Below, piece after piece: positions 17,733 to 26,100 of a stretch of DNA of 64,000 nucleotides (its first letter is position 1; each line of letters starts with the position of its first letter). The stretch covers positions 1 to 64,000 of the forward strand of contig CAVQZD010000004.1 of the NCBI GenBank assembly GCA_963718375.1. The letters are read 5' to 3'. Below the pieces are notes generated by a model that worked only from the letters and a program-made list of their open reading frames with translations, had not been told where the DNA came from and did no database searches. The DNA comes from RBG-16-64-13 sp963718375. GTDB taxonomy: Bacteria > Actinomycetota > Thermoleophilia > RBG-16-64-13. The translations under genes and the position numbers were made by a program.

Positions 17733-18881
17733 TCAGCCGCTCAGCCAGCTGCGGAGCCGATGCAAGACCCCTTCGTCCCGTTCGTGGTATTGCTCCTCGT
17801 CCACGCTCTTCTCGAACTCTTGAAGCAACCGTTTCTGCTCGTCGTCCAGCCCGTGCGGGACCCGCACGTTGATGAGTATCTGCTGATCACCGCGGCCATG
17901 TGCGTTCAAGTGGTGTACGCCCTTGCCGCGCAAGGTCTTGACTTCGCCGGGCTGAGTGCCGGGAGCGAAGTCGACCTCCTCTTCTCCTTCTAGCGTGGGT
18001 ATGGTGAGAGTGGTCCCGAGGGCCGCCTGGGTCATGGTCAGATCGACGCTGAAGAGAAGATCGTCGCCGCGGCGCGTGAACAGTTCATGCTCCGCCAGGA
18101 GTACGCGCACGTACAGGTCCCCGGCCCTGGCGCCGCGCTCGCCTGCTCCTCCCCTCCCCGACACCCGGATCCTCTGCCCCGAGTCGATGCCGGCGGGTAT
18201 CTGCACGCTGACGGTCCTGTCCAGCACCGAACGGCCCGCTCCGTCGCACACCTCGCAGGGCGCACCGATCACCTGGCCTCTCCCCCCGCACCGCAGACAG
18301 ACCGCCGTCTGCACCATCTGTCCCAGCATCGTGTGTCGAACGGTCCGAACATGCCCGGACCCGCCACAATCGGGACAAGTCTTAACGGATGACGGGTCCG
18401 TCGTGCCCTCGCCTTGACAGTCCTGGCACACGCCATAGGCCGTGAAGCTTACTTCCTTCTCAACACCGAAGGCCGCTTCCTCCAACGTGAGTTCGACGTC
18501 CACTGCCAGATCCTCACCTGCGGCAGGGCCGGGCGGGCCGGCACGGCCGAAGGGTGACGCACCGCCGAAGCCCCCGAAGGCGTCGAAGATGTTCTGGAAG
18601 ATATCGCCGAATCCCCCGAAACCGTCGAACCCCGCGCCGCCTCCACTCCGCCTGAGCCCGTCGTGCCCGTAGGCGTCGTACAAGCTGCGTTTCTCAGAGT
18701 CGCCGAGCACCTCGTAGGCCTCGGTCGCCTCCTTGAACTTCTCTTCGCACTGCGGGTCGGTGCAGTTCACGTCTGGATGTAGCTCGCGGGCCAACTTACG
18801 GTACGCCTTCTTGATCTGCTGCAGATCGGCATCGCGGGGCACACCCAGCACTTCGTAGTAGTCACGTTTCATATCAGTCAT
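17733..18881 (-). CDS. dnaJ: Chaperone protein DnaJ
   Basis: 382 residues. The N-terminal J domain starts DYYEVLGVPRDADLQQIKKA, but the usual His-Pro-Asp triad reads LHPDVNCTDPQC, followed by a short cysteine-containing insertion before EEKFKEATEAYEVLG. A Gly/Phe-rich linker (GFGGFGDIFQNIFDAFGGFG) follows, then four CxxCxGxG-type zinc motifs (CQDCQGEG, CPDCGGSG, CLRCGGRG, CEVCDGAG) and two C-terminal substrate-binding domains. It is a co-chaperone that delivers unfolded proteins to DnaK. It follows hrcA, its probable heat-shock repressor, in the same operon. dnaK and grpE are not in the window. Confidence 0.96.
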   Translation of the reverse strand: MTDMKRDYYEVLGVPRDADLQQIKKAYRKLARELHPDVNCTDPQCEEKFKEATEAYEVLGDSEKRSLYDAYGHDGLRRSGGGAGFDGFGGFGDIFQNIFDAFGGFGGASPFGRAGPPGPAAGEDLAVDVELTLEEAAFGVEKEVSFTAYGVCQDCQGEGTTDPSSVKTCPDCGGSGHVRTVRHTMLGQMVQTAVCLRCGGRGQVIGAPCEVCDGAGRSVLDRTVSVQIPAGIDSGQRIRVSGRGGAGERGARAGDLYVRVLLAEHELFTRRGDDLLFSVDLTMTQAALGTTLTIPTLEGEEEVDFAPGTQPGEVKTLRGKGVHHLNAHGRGDQQILINVRVPHGLDDEQKRLLQEFEKSVDEEQYHERDEGVLHRLRSWLSG

Positions 18882-18909
18882 GTCTCACTTGGCTGTCAGA
18901 ACCAGCCCC

Positions 18910-19950
18910 TCACTCGTAACGCTCGCCCACGAGCTCCGAGAGGAGCTGAGAGGTCTCACGCACGGTGGCGATAGCCATCTCATAGTCCATACGGGTAGGG
19001 CCCACCAAGCTCACGGTGCCCAAGCGGCGCTGGGGCAGACCGTAGCTCGCAGCCACGACCGAGAACGGCTGCAGAGCGGCAGCCTCGTGTTCGCTCCCTA
19101 TTCGCACCACCACGGTCCCCGCCGAGAGAGCGGTGCGGAGCATCTGAAGGAGTACGAACCGCTCCTCGAGCAAGGCCAGCAGATCCCTGAGCGACGAGAC
19201 ATCCTCTAGACGCTGTTCTGTGAGGAGCGTCGCGGTGCCTCCCACGTACAACTCCTCTTCGTACTGCTCGTCCACCAGCTTCTCAAACGCCGGCGCGAGG
19301 GCCCGCAAGAGCGAGGACTCGCGTGAGGACAGTTCCGGGTTGGCGAGTACGCGCCGCACCAGTCTGGCGGTCAAGATGTGGTCTCCGAGCATCTCGTTGA
19401 GGTAGGTGCGGGCCCAGGTCATGAGGCCCGCGTCGACAGCTGCCGGCCAATCGATCATGCCCTTCATCACCGCGCCCGTCGATACGATGAAGACGTACAT
19501 CACTTGGTGCGGCTGCAGTGCGAGCAACTCCACGTGTGAGAGCCGCGCGCCGCTGACGCGAGGCGCCAGTACAAGCGCTAGGAGGTTGCTGGCCTTGGAC
19601 ATCGCGTCGGTGGCCTGACGAAGGGCGGTGTCGATCTCGCCAGCCAGGTCCTCCGAGAGGATCACGTCCGCTAAGCCACGGCGCGCGGTCGGACGGGCAA
19701 GAGCCCCGCTCATCAGGTAGTCGACGAACTCCCTGTAGCCCAGATCGGTGGGTATTCGTCCCGCGGAAGTATGTGGATGCGTGAGGTAACCCTTGTCTTC
19801 CAGCAGAGCGAATTCGTTGCGCACGGTGGACGACGACACCTGCAGACCGACGGTGCCGGCCAGCTCCTTCGAGGATATAGGTGTGCCCGCCCCGATATAG
19901 CGCTCGGTGACGGCGTTCAATATCGTACGTTGTCTTTCTGTGAGTATCAT
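18910..19950 (-). CDS. hrcA: Heat-inducible transcription repressor HrcA
   Basis: 346 residues. The N-terminal winged helix is clear: ERQRTILNAVTERYIGAGTP, then ISSKELAGTVGLQVSSSTVR and NEFALLEDKGYLTHPHTSAG, followed by GRIPTDLGYREFVDYL. The rest is the GAF-like dimer/sensor domain, ending TRMDYEMAIATVRETSQLLS. HrcA binds CIRCE operators and is kept active by GroEL. I see no CIRCE inverted repeat in the short gap before it, so its targets, including its own operon promoter, must lie elsewhere or upstream. It starts 20 bases after the hemW stop. Confidence 0.96.
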   Translation of the reverse strand: MILTERQRTILNAVTERYIGAGTPISSKELAGTVGLQVSSSTVRNEFALLEDKGYLTHPHTSAGRIPTDLGYREFVDYLMSGALARPTARRGLADVILSEDLAGEIDTALRQATDAMSKASNLLALVLAPRVSGARLSHVELLALQPHQVMYVFIVSTGAVMKGMIDWPAAVDAGLMTWARTYLNEMLGDHILTARLVRRVLANPELSSRESSLLRALAPAFEKLVDEQYEEELYVGGTATLLTEQRLEDVSSLRDLLALLEERFVLLQMLRTALSAGTVVVRIGSEHEAAALQPFSVVAASYGLPQRRLGTVSLVGPTRMDYEMAIATVRETSQLLSELVGERYE

Positions 19951-19970
19951 CGCCCACCGGCGTAGGAGGA

Positions 19971-21086
19971 CTACGACCCCCCTGGGCTGACCAGGAGTGC
20001 TGCCAAGACGCTATTGCTCACGTCCAAATACCCTGCATTCAAGCGAAGTCTACCACAGCGTCTCTCTAGGCAGCCTTGCCCCAAGAGGCGCTCGAGAGCC
20101 TCCCGCTCGAGCACAGGCGCGACCTCTCGCTCGTCCACACCTTCGCTGGTGCGAAGACCCAGCATGGCCTTCTCCCAGAGGCGCGTCTCAGGGTCAAGCT
20201 GCTCGATCAGTGCAGGCCGGCCCACGAGGTAGTCGGCCACCGTCGCCGGGTTGGTCCGCCGGCACGCACCCATGGTCGACACCGCCGAAGCCCCTAGGCC
20301 CAGGTAATCCTCTCCGCGCCAGTAGGCCTGATTGTGACGACATTCGTGGCCCGGGAGTGCGAAGTTCGAGACCTCGTAGCGCCGGTAGCCCGCCGCCTCG
20401 AGCCGTCCGACGGCCTCGGCGTAGTGCTCTTCCGCAGCCGCGCCGGCGGCCCCGCGGGCCCCGGCGCCCAGCCTCTCCTCCACCCACCGGGCATAGGCGG
20501 AGGTGTAGGTGAGGTCGTACAACGACAGGTGGGGCGGGGCGGCGTCCACCGCCGCATCCAGGTCAGCCAAGGACTGCGCCCAGGTCTGTCCCGGGATGCC
20601 GAACACCAGATCGAGGTTCCACTCCTGCCATCCGGCTTCTCTGACCGCCTCGACCGCCGCCGCTGCCTCGCTAGACCGCCCTCGTCGCCCCAGCGCCGCG
20701 AGGGCCTCATCCGAGAACGACTGGATACCCAGCGACAGCCTCGTGACCCCGCTCTCCCCAAGCCTCGTGAGCAGAAGAGCGTCGACTGTGCCCGGGTTGG
20801 CCTCGATGGTGAACTCCCCACCTGCAGAAAGCCGCGCGGCCAGCCGATCGACCAGCGGCAGCAGTATGTCCGACGGCAGGACCGACGGCGTGCCACCACC
20901 CACATAGATGGTCACGAAGGTCCGAGAATCGCCCCAGTCCTCTTCGGCCAGCTCGCTGAGTAGCGCTGCGGTGTACTCCTCCAGACGGTCCGCACGCAAG
21001 TGCGGACCCACCGCTTCAGAGGTGAAGTCGCAGTAGGCGCACTTCGCGCGGCAGAACGGGATGTGGGCGTAGAGGTGCCTAGTCAT
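19971..21086 (-). CDS. hemW: Radical SAM protein HemW (heme chaperone, formerly HemN-like)
   Basis: 371 residues from ATG 21086 (MTRHLYAHIPFCRAKCAYCD); the longer open frame upstream lacks family similarity and overlaps the next gene. The radical SAM cysteines are in FCRAKCAYCDF (C-x3-C-x2-C). IYVGGGTPSVLP, EFTIEANPGT and VTRLSLGIQSFSDEAL are standard family motifs, and the HemW-type C-terminal domain ends the protein. HemW proteins bind heme and an Fe-S cluster and lack coproporphyrinogen oxidase activity in the tested cases; by convention I use the HemW name. It lies in the usual lepA-hemW-hrcA order. Confidence 0.93.
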   Translation of the reverse strand: MTRHLYAHIPFCRAKCAYCDFTSEAVGPHLRADRLEEYTAALLSELAEEDWGDSRTFVTIYVGGGTPSVLPSDILLPLVDRLAARLSAGGEFTIEANPGTVDALLLTRLGESGVTRLSLGIQSFSDEALAALGRRGRSSEAAAAVEAVREAGWQEWNLDLVFGIPGQTWAQSLADLDAAVDAAPPHLSLYDLTYTSAYARWVEERLGAGARGAAGAAAEEHYAEAVGRLEAAGYRRYEVSNFALPGHECRHNQAYWRGEDYLGLGASAVSTMGACRRTNPATVADYLVGRPALIEQLDPETRLWEKAMLGLRTSEGVDEREVAPVLEREALERLLGQGCLERRCGRLRLNAGYLDVSNSVLAALLVSPGGS

Positions 21087-21091
21087 CGGCC

Positions 21092-21388
21092 TCAGCCGCC
21101 GAACAACCCCCACAGCACCAGGAACAGCCCGAGCGCTATGCCCAGCGGGCCCAGAATAGCCGTCCACGTGGTCCACAACTTGGACCCTCGATCGGTGACT
21201 GCCGGCCTGTCCGCGTCCGCACCCTCTTGCTGCTCCGCGGCCATCTGCTGTTCATCCTCGGCGCGCCGCTTTGCGAGCGCTTCGTCTACCGCCTGCTGTT
21301 CCTTGGCCCAAGGACCGTAGCGCAGCCACATCTGGACTCCGCCCATGACGACCAGCAGGCCACCCAGGACGACGTACTCCGTCATCAT
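21092..21388 (-). CDS. Small two-helix membrane protein
   Basis: 98 residues starting MMTEYVVLGGLLVVMGGVQM. One transmembrane helix lies at the N-terminus and another at the C-terminus (ILGPLGIALGLFLVLWGLF), with a charged, Gln/Glu/Ala-rich central region (EDEQQMAAEQQEGADADR) between. The start overlaps the lepA stop (ATGATGA), and the stop is 5 bases before hemW, so it is a coupled operon member. No known family is recognised. Gene position suggests a conserved lineage-specific membrane protein; function unknown. Confidence 0.75.
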   Translation of the reverse strand: MMTEYVVLGGLLVVMGGVQMWLRYGPWAKEQQAVDEALAKRRAEDEQQMAAEQQEGADADRPAVTDRGSKLWTTWTAILGPLGIALGLFLVLWGLFGG

Positions 21389-23214
21389 TTCTTGCCCTCT
21401 TTCCCCTCGCTCAGATCGAGCACTGCCAAGAACGCTTCTTGAGGTATCTCTACGGTGCCCACCATCTTCATCCTCTTCTTGCCGGCCTTCTGCTTCTCGA
21501 GCAGCTTGCGCTTGCGGCTGATGTCACCACCGTAGCACTTGGCCAGCACGTCCTTGCGCAGCGCCGGCACGGTCTCCCGCGCGATGATGCGACTCCCCAC
21601 CGCGGCCTGGATGGCGATCTCGAACATCTGGCGCGGGATCTTCTTGCGCAGTCGCTCCGCCAACCCCCGCCCGATCGTATAGGCGCGATCTGAGTGGACG
21701 ATCAAGCTGAGCGCATCCACCACCTCGTTCGCGATGCGGATGTCCAAGCGCACCAGGTCACCAGGTTCGTAGTCCTTCAGCTCGTAGTCCAGGCTTGCGT
21801 AGCCACGACTCTTGGTCTTCAGCAAGTCGAAGAAGTCGAGCACTATCTCCGCGAGAGGCAGATCGTACTCCAGCCGCACCCGGTCGGTGGTCAGATACTC
21901 CATGTGGTTAAAGCGGCCTCGCTTGTCATTACACAGCTCCATCACCGGCCCCACGTACTCCGAGGGGGTGAAGATGTGCGCGGCTATGTAAGGCTCGCGG
22001 ACCTCCCGCACTGAGCCTGCCTCCGGAAAATCCACCGGATTGCTGATCTGGAACACCTCGCCGGTGACCAGTTCGATCTCGTACAGCACGTTCGGGGTCG
22101 TCGCCAGCAGGTCGAGGTCAAACTCCCTCTCCAGGCGCTCACGCACGATCTCCATGTGCAGAAGACCCAGGAACCCGCACCGGAAGCCGAACCCCAGAGC
22201 TTTGGAGGTCTCCGGTTCGTAATGGAGAGAAGCGTCGTTCAGCTTCAGTTTTTCAAGAGCGTCGCGCAGTTCAGGGTACTGCTCCCCCTCGATGGGGAAG
22301 AGACCGCAAAAGACCATCGGCGTGATGTCACAATATCCCGGCAGCGGGTCGGTCGCCCGGTTCGAGGAGCTCGTGAGCGTGTCGCCTACCCGCAGATCGG
22401 CCACTTCTTTGATGCCAGGGATGATGTACCCCACCTCACCCGCCGCCAGCCTGTCCCTCTTCTGCATGTCGGGAGCGAAGATGCCCACCTCTTCGATCTC
22501 GCTGCGGCGGTTCGTAGCCATGGCCAGGATCTGATCGTCTTTGCGGAAGCTGCCGTCGCGCACGCGCACGAAGGCGACCACTCCTTGGTATTGGTCGTAG
22601 ACGGAGTCGAAGATGAGGGCCCGCGGCGGTCCATCGGGGTCGCCCTGCGGCGGCGGGATACGACTCACTACGGCCTCCAACACCGCCGGCACTCCCTCCC
22701 CTGTCTTGGCCGAGATCTGCAAGATCTCGTCCAGCCGGCAACCGATCACCGAGGCGATCTCCTCGGCCCGCTTTTCGGGCTCGGCGCCGGGCAGGTCTAT
22801 CTTGTTGAGCACCGGGACGAGTTCCAGGTCGTTCTCAAGGGCCAGCAGAGTGTTCGCCAGTGTCTGTGCCTCCACCCCTTGAGTCGCGTCCACCACAAGG
22901 ATGGCCCCCTCGCAGGCGGCCAGGCTGCGCGACACCTCATAAGTGAAGTCCACGTGGCCCGGCGTGTCGATCAGGTTCAGATGATATGTCTGCCCGTCCT
23001 CGGCCCGGTACTCGATTCGCACGGCCTGCGCCTTGATGGTGATACCTCGCTCCCGCTCCAGGTCCATGCGGTCGAGCACCTGCTCGCGCATGTCACGCTC
23101 CCCGACCGTGCCAGTGAGCTGCAGGATGCGGTCGGCCAGCGTCGACTTCCCATGATCGATGTGGGCGATGATGCAGAAGTTGCGAATATGTTCGAAGTTG
23201 CTCTTCACACTCAT
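21385..23214 (-). CDS. lepA: Elongation factor 4 (LepA)
   Basis: 609 residues, normal length. It carries the GTPase P-loop AHIDHGKSTLADR, switch II DTPGHVDFTYEVSRSL, NKIDLPGAEPEKR and the ISAKTGEGVP G5 region. The EF-G-like domains follow, then the diagnostic LepA C-terminal domain (KCYGGDISRKRKLLEKQKAG). EF4 is a ribosome-associated GTPase. The gene heads the - strand housekeeping operon. It is divergent from the sensor kinase gene with only about 57 bases between, which must hold promoters for both. Confidence 0.97.
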   Translation of the reverse strand: MSVKSNFEHIRNFCIIAHIDHGKSTLADRILQLTGTVGERDMREQVLDRMDLERERGITIKAQAVRIEYRAEDGQTYHLNLIDTPGHVDFTYEVSRSLAACEGAILVVDATQGVEAQTLANTLLALENDLELVPVLNKIDLPGAEPEKRAEEIASVIGCRLDEILQISAKTGEGVPAVLEAVVSRIPPPQGDPDGPPRALIFDSVYDQYQGVVAFVRVRDGSFRKDDQILAMATNRRSEIEEVGIFAPDMQKRDRLAAGEVGYIIPGIKEVADLRVGDTLTSSSNRATDPLPGYCDITPMVFCGLFPIEGEQYPELRDALEKLKLNDASLHYEPETSKALGFGFRCGFLGLLHMEIVRERLEREFDLDLLATTPNVLYEIELVTGEVFQISNPVDFPEAGSVREVREPYIAAHIFTPSEYVGPVMELCNDKRGRFNHMEYLTTDRVRLEYDLPLAEIVLDFFDLLKTKSRGYASLDYELKDYEPGDLVRLDIRIANEVVDALSLIVHSDRAYTIGRGLAERLRKKIPRQMFEIAIQAAVGSRIIARETVPALRKDVLAKCYGGDISRKRKLLEKQKAGKKRMKMVGTVEIPQEAFLAVLDLSEGKEGKK

Positions 23215-23271
23215 AGGCGGGGTATTCTAGCGGATAGGGCGCCACGCTTGGCCTCGACGAGGGGGGATCTA

Positions 23272-24558
23272 TTGTCCAGAAGCACCAATGAGGGTCCGCA
23301 GGAGAGCGAGATCGAATGGAAGCCCTGGGTCGTCCCTGTCGCGGCGGAGGGTGCCGACGAGGGCCGTTGGGTGGCACGCATGCGACTCCAGACCTTCCGG
23401 CTCATCCTCGCTCTGGGGACGGCGGCCCTCATCTTCATGGTCGTGCGGGCGGCAGTCCTGTCGGGCGAGATCTGGCGGGCGGACTGCGCTAATGCGGTCT
23501 TCTTCGGTCTGCTGCTTGTATTGTCTTTCGCGCGGCCCGGCTGGCTGCGCGTATTGACGTGGCTCGGTCTGGTCTCCCTCTTCTTGAACGTTGTGGACGG
23601 CTTGGACTTTCACAGCGAAGAGGTCATCACTCCAGTTCACCTCTTGCTCCCCTTGCTTATCCTTTACGCGGCTCTTCTCGGAGACATCTATATGAGCCTG
23701 ACAGCCATGCTCGGCGTGCTCAGCATCTACGCAGCGACGTGGCTGGTACAGGGGCAGCTCGACCTCCAAGAGACGCTGATGCTCACCAATCTCATCATCT
23801 TGACGATCCTCTCAGGCACCGCCGCTCTAGCCGTTTGGCTGCGCCACTCGCGACTGGAGAGGGCCTTGGACCTCCAAGCCAAGGCCTTGCGCGTCGAGCT
23901 CGAGACCAGGCTCAGGGTGCAGGCCATGGTGACGCATGACATCCGTACGCCCCTAACCGCGCTCGTCAACGCAGCGGAGCTTGACGACCCTCAGGTAGTC
24001 CAGGAGATGGCGGGCCGGATCGCAGAGATAGTCGACGCGGCCCAAGACCTCTCCAAGGGTATGGGCATCAAGCCTACCGCCGTATCAGTGGCGGACATCT
24101 GGCGATACATGAGCGAGACCTTCTCGACAAGACTGTCGGAGAAGCAGCAGACGGTGGAAACCGAGGGCGATCCCAAGCTGGTGGTTCAGGCCGACCTCCC
24201 CATATTGTGCAATTCGGTGATCGGCAACTTCCTGGCCAACGCCCTCAAGTTCTCACCGCGTGGCTCCGTGGTGCGGATGGTTGCCGGCCCCGCAGGAGAC
24301 TACGTGCGCATCGCCGTCATCGACCAGGGCCCTGGTCTGCCCGCAGAAGTATCGCGACGCGGACCCGAAGGTCCACGCCACCATTCGGAGGCCGGCACTG
24401 AAGGCGAGCGGGGCACCGGCTACGGGCTCCAGATCGCCGCGTTGTGTGCAGCGCGCATGCACGGCAGCATCGAGATAGGCGTCGGCGCTCCCGGAGGCGC
24501 GATATCAGTGCTGATGCCACGCGCGGTCCCACTTGACGTCCTTCAAGACCCCGGATAG
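23272..24558 (+). CDS. Membrane sensor histidine kinase (orphan)
   Basis: 428 residues from TTG 23272, which has GAGGGGGG at good spacing; ATG 23380 (MRLQTFRLILALGT) is the alternative. The N-terminal half has about five hydrophobic segments and no extracytoplasmic sensor domain. The dimerisation/phosphoacceptor motif is VTHDIRTPLTALVN with His near residue 222. The ATPase domain shows the N box NSVIGNFLANALKFSP, G1 VIDQGPGLP and G2 GTGYGLQIAAL. The HisKA helix is short and the usual E after H is a D. No response regulator adjoins it; instead a methyltransferase gene starts 10 bases after its stop. Signal and partner are unknown. Confidence 0.85.
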   Translation: MSRSTNEGPQESEIEWKPWVVPVAAEGADEGRWVARMRLQTFRLILALGTAALIFMVVRAAVLSGEIWRADCANAVFFGLLLVLSFARPGWLRVLTWLGLVSLFLNVVDGLDFHSEEVITPVHLLLPLLILYAALLGDIYMSLTAMLGVLSIYAATWLVQGQLDLQETLMLTNLIILTILSGTAALAVWLRHSRLERALDLQAKALRVELETRLRVQAMVTHDIRTPLTALVNAAELDDPQVVQEMAGRIAEIVDAAQDLSKGMGIKPTAVSVADIWRYMSETFSTRLSEKQQTVETEGDPKLVVQADLPILCNSVIGNFLANALKFSPRGSVVRMVAGPAGDYVRIAVIDQGPGLPAEVSRRGPEGPRHHSEAGTEGERGTGYGLQIAALCAARMHGSIEIGVGAPGGAISVLMPRAVPLDVLQDPG

Positions 24559-24567
24559 AGTCTCGGG

Positions 24568-25296
24568 GTGATGCAATCAGTGAGCATGCTGGCGAAGAGA
24601 GTGATGGGCGGGCCGATCCGGGTCCTGGCGGACGCGTTCGATTATCAGTTCGTCAAGAAGTCCTCCATCACCACCACGTCCGGGTTCGAGTTATACCAGT
24701 ACACCAGGCCCGACGGCACCTTCGACTACGACAGGTACAGAAAGGTGCAGACGGCCGGCAACAAAGCGAAACTCGGCCAGGTATGGGCGCGCGAAGAGAA
24801 CATCGCCTTCCTCTCTGAGTACCTCGTCAGAAACCTCGGCCCGGTCAAGTTCGGACTATGCCACGGCACCAGACAGGGCAAGGAACAAGAGTGGTTCAAG
24901 AAGTACCTCACCTGCAGCATCCTGGGCACCGAGATCTCTGACAACGCGAGGAGCTTCCCGGATACCACTCTCTGGGACTTTCACGAGGTCAGGGCAGAGT
25001 GGATCGATTCCGTCGATTTCATCTACAGCAACTCTTTCGATCACAGCTACGATCCCGAGCAGTGTCTGAGGTCCTGGATGAGCTGTCTCAGAAAGGGAGG
25101 GCTCTGCATCATCGAACACTCGGATGCCAGTCGGCATGCCACTGAACTCGACCCGTTCGGTGTGGATTCATGCCTGCTGCCATATCTGGTACTGCTCTGG
25201 GGCAGGGGCGAGTTCTTCGTCAGGGAGATGCTGGACGCCCCTACAAGGCCCGAGGGCATCACCTCCAACCGCTTCATGATCGTTGAGCGATGCTAG
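24568..25296 (+). CDS. Probable SAM-dependent methyltransferase-like protein
   Basis: 242 residues, start GTG 24568 or ATG 24571. The central part looks like a class I methyltransferase: KFGLCHGTRQGKEQEWFKKY at the place of the SAM loop, ILGTEISDNARSFPDTTLWD for strand 2, and VDFIYSNSFDHSYDPEQCLR with LRKGGLCIIEHSD for strands 4 and 5. The glycine-rich loop is HGTRQG, not the classical GxGxG. The N-terminal region (FELYQYTRPDGTFDYDRYRK) resembles proteins encoded in polysaccharide clusters. It is probably co-transcribed with the upstream kinase, and its stop overlaps the start of the next, FkbM-type, gene. Substrate unknown. Confidence 0.6.
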   Translation: MMQSVSMLAKRVMGGPIRVLADAFDYQFVKKSSITTTSGFELYQYTRPDGTFDYDRYRKVQTAGNKAKLGQVWAREENIAFLSEYLVRNLGPVKFGLCHGTRQGKEQEWFKKYLTCSILGTEISDNARSFPDTTLWDFHEVRAEWIDSVDFIYSNSFDHSYDPEQCLRSWMSCLRKGGLCIIEHSDASRHATELDPFGVDSCLLPYLVLLWGRGEFFVREMLDAPTRPEGITSNRFMIVERC

Positions 25297-25907
25297 GCGG
25301 CCGACTGCACAGACCCCGCCTCTATCGCAGCCTCGTCCCCGGGCGCAGGCACCTCTTCGTTGATTGCGGAGGTCACGACGGGTGTTCAGTGCGCCGCTTC
25401 ATGACCGAGTTCGACAACAAGGGCCGGTTCGAGATGATCACCTTTGAGCCTAACGAGTCCTTTCGAGGCGGATACGCAGCGTTTCCGCGGCACCGCCTGA
25501 TCCAGGCCGCCGTACACGACCGCGACGGCACAGAGCAGTTCTATCTGGACCGGGACGACGGCGACGGCAGCACCCTTTTCGAGAACAAGCTCACCGCCAA
25601 GAACGGCGGCTACGGGACCTTGGATACCACCCACCCAGTGACGGTTCAGACGGTGGATCTCTCCGCTTGGCTGCTCGCGAACACCTCACGGTCCGACTAT
25701 GTGATCCTCAAGCTGGACGTCGAAGGAGCGGAGTACGACATCTTGGAGAAGATGTTCCGCGACCACAGTGTCGACCGATTGTCCCATCTCTTCATCGAGT
25801 GGCATTGGAACAAGGTCGGCATACCCTGGGAGCGGCACGAGGCTGTCGTCCGCGGTCTGAGGGACAGGCACGTCCACGTGCTCGAATGGGACGCTCAAGG
25901 CTTCTGA
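25290..25907 (+). CDS. FkbM family methyltransferase
   Basis: 205 residues. Motifs in order: HLFVDCGGHDGCSVRRFMTE (SAM loop), FEMITFEPNESF (acidic residue binding SAM), then LIQAAVHDRDGTEQFYLDRD, and the FkbM signature TVQTVDLSAWL with DYVILKLDVEGAEYDILEKM. FkbM-type enzymes O-methylate sugars, lipids or secondary metabolites. The start overlaps the previous gene's end by 7 bases. A pair of adjacent methyltransferases of this type suggests modification of a glycan or surface molecule (inference). Confidence 0.8.
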   Translation: MLGGRLHRPRLYRSLVPGRRHLFVDCGGHDGCSVRRFMTEFDNKGRFEMITFEPNESFRGGYAAFPRHRLIQAAVHDRDGTEQFYLDRDDGDGSTLFENKLTAKNGGYGTLDTTHPVTVQTVDLSAWLLANTSRSDYVILKLDVEGAEYDILEKMFRDHSVDRLSHLFIEWHWNKVGIPWERHEAVVRGLRDRHVHVLEWDAQGF

Positions 25908-26100
25908 GCGAACGCTTGCTTCCCTTAGCGCGCAAGACCTGCAAAAATACCGCTAGACGAAGATGCGTCGAACCTAGGGACCGCGCCTCCGCAAGGCACG
26001 GTCAGGCTCAAGGGTTGCGTTGCTCGTGCCCGCCGGCACCAGAGCTCTTGGTTCGAGGTAAGGGCATGCCAATGGTCAACGGCATAGCAAAGGAGCACAC
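25908..26100 (+). other. Leader region before amidohydrolase gene, possibly structured
   Basis: No gene in these 193 bases. Several short inverted repeats occur, for example GTGCC/GGCAC around 26020-26035 and CCGCGCC/GGCACGG around 25980-26005. They could form RNA hairpins, but I cannot match them to a known riboswitch. It probably contains the promoter for the downstream gene. Confidence 0.3.

Noticed and set aside
19951..19970. CIRCE operator before hrcA
   Set aside because: No TTAGCACTC-N9-GAGTGCTAA inverted repeat is seen; a GAGTGCT sequence near 19995 inside hemW lacks its partner.
22156..23271. Long + strand open frame extending the sensor kinase antisense through lepA
   Set aside because: It is the antisense shadow of lepA. 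The kinase starts at 23272 or 23380.
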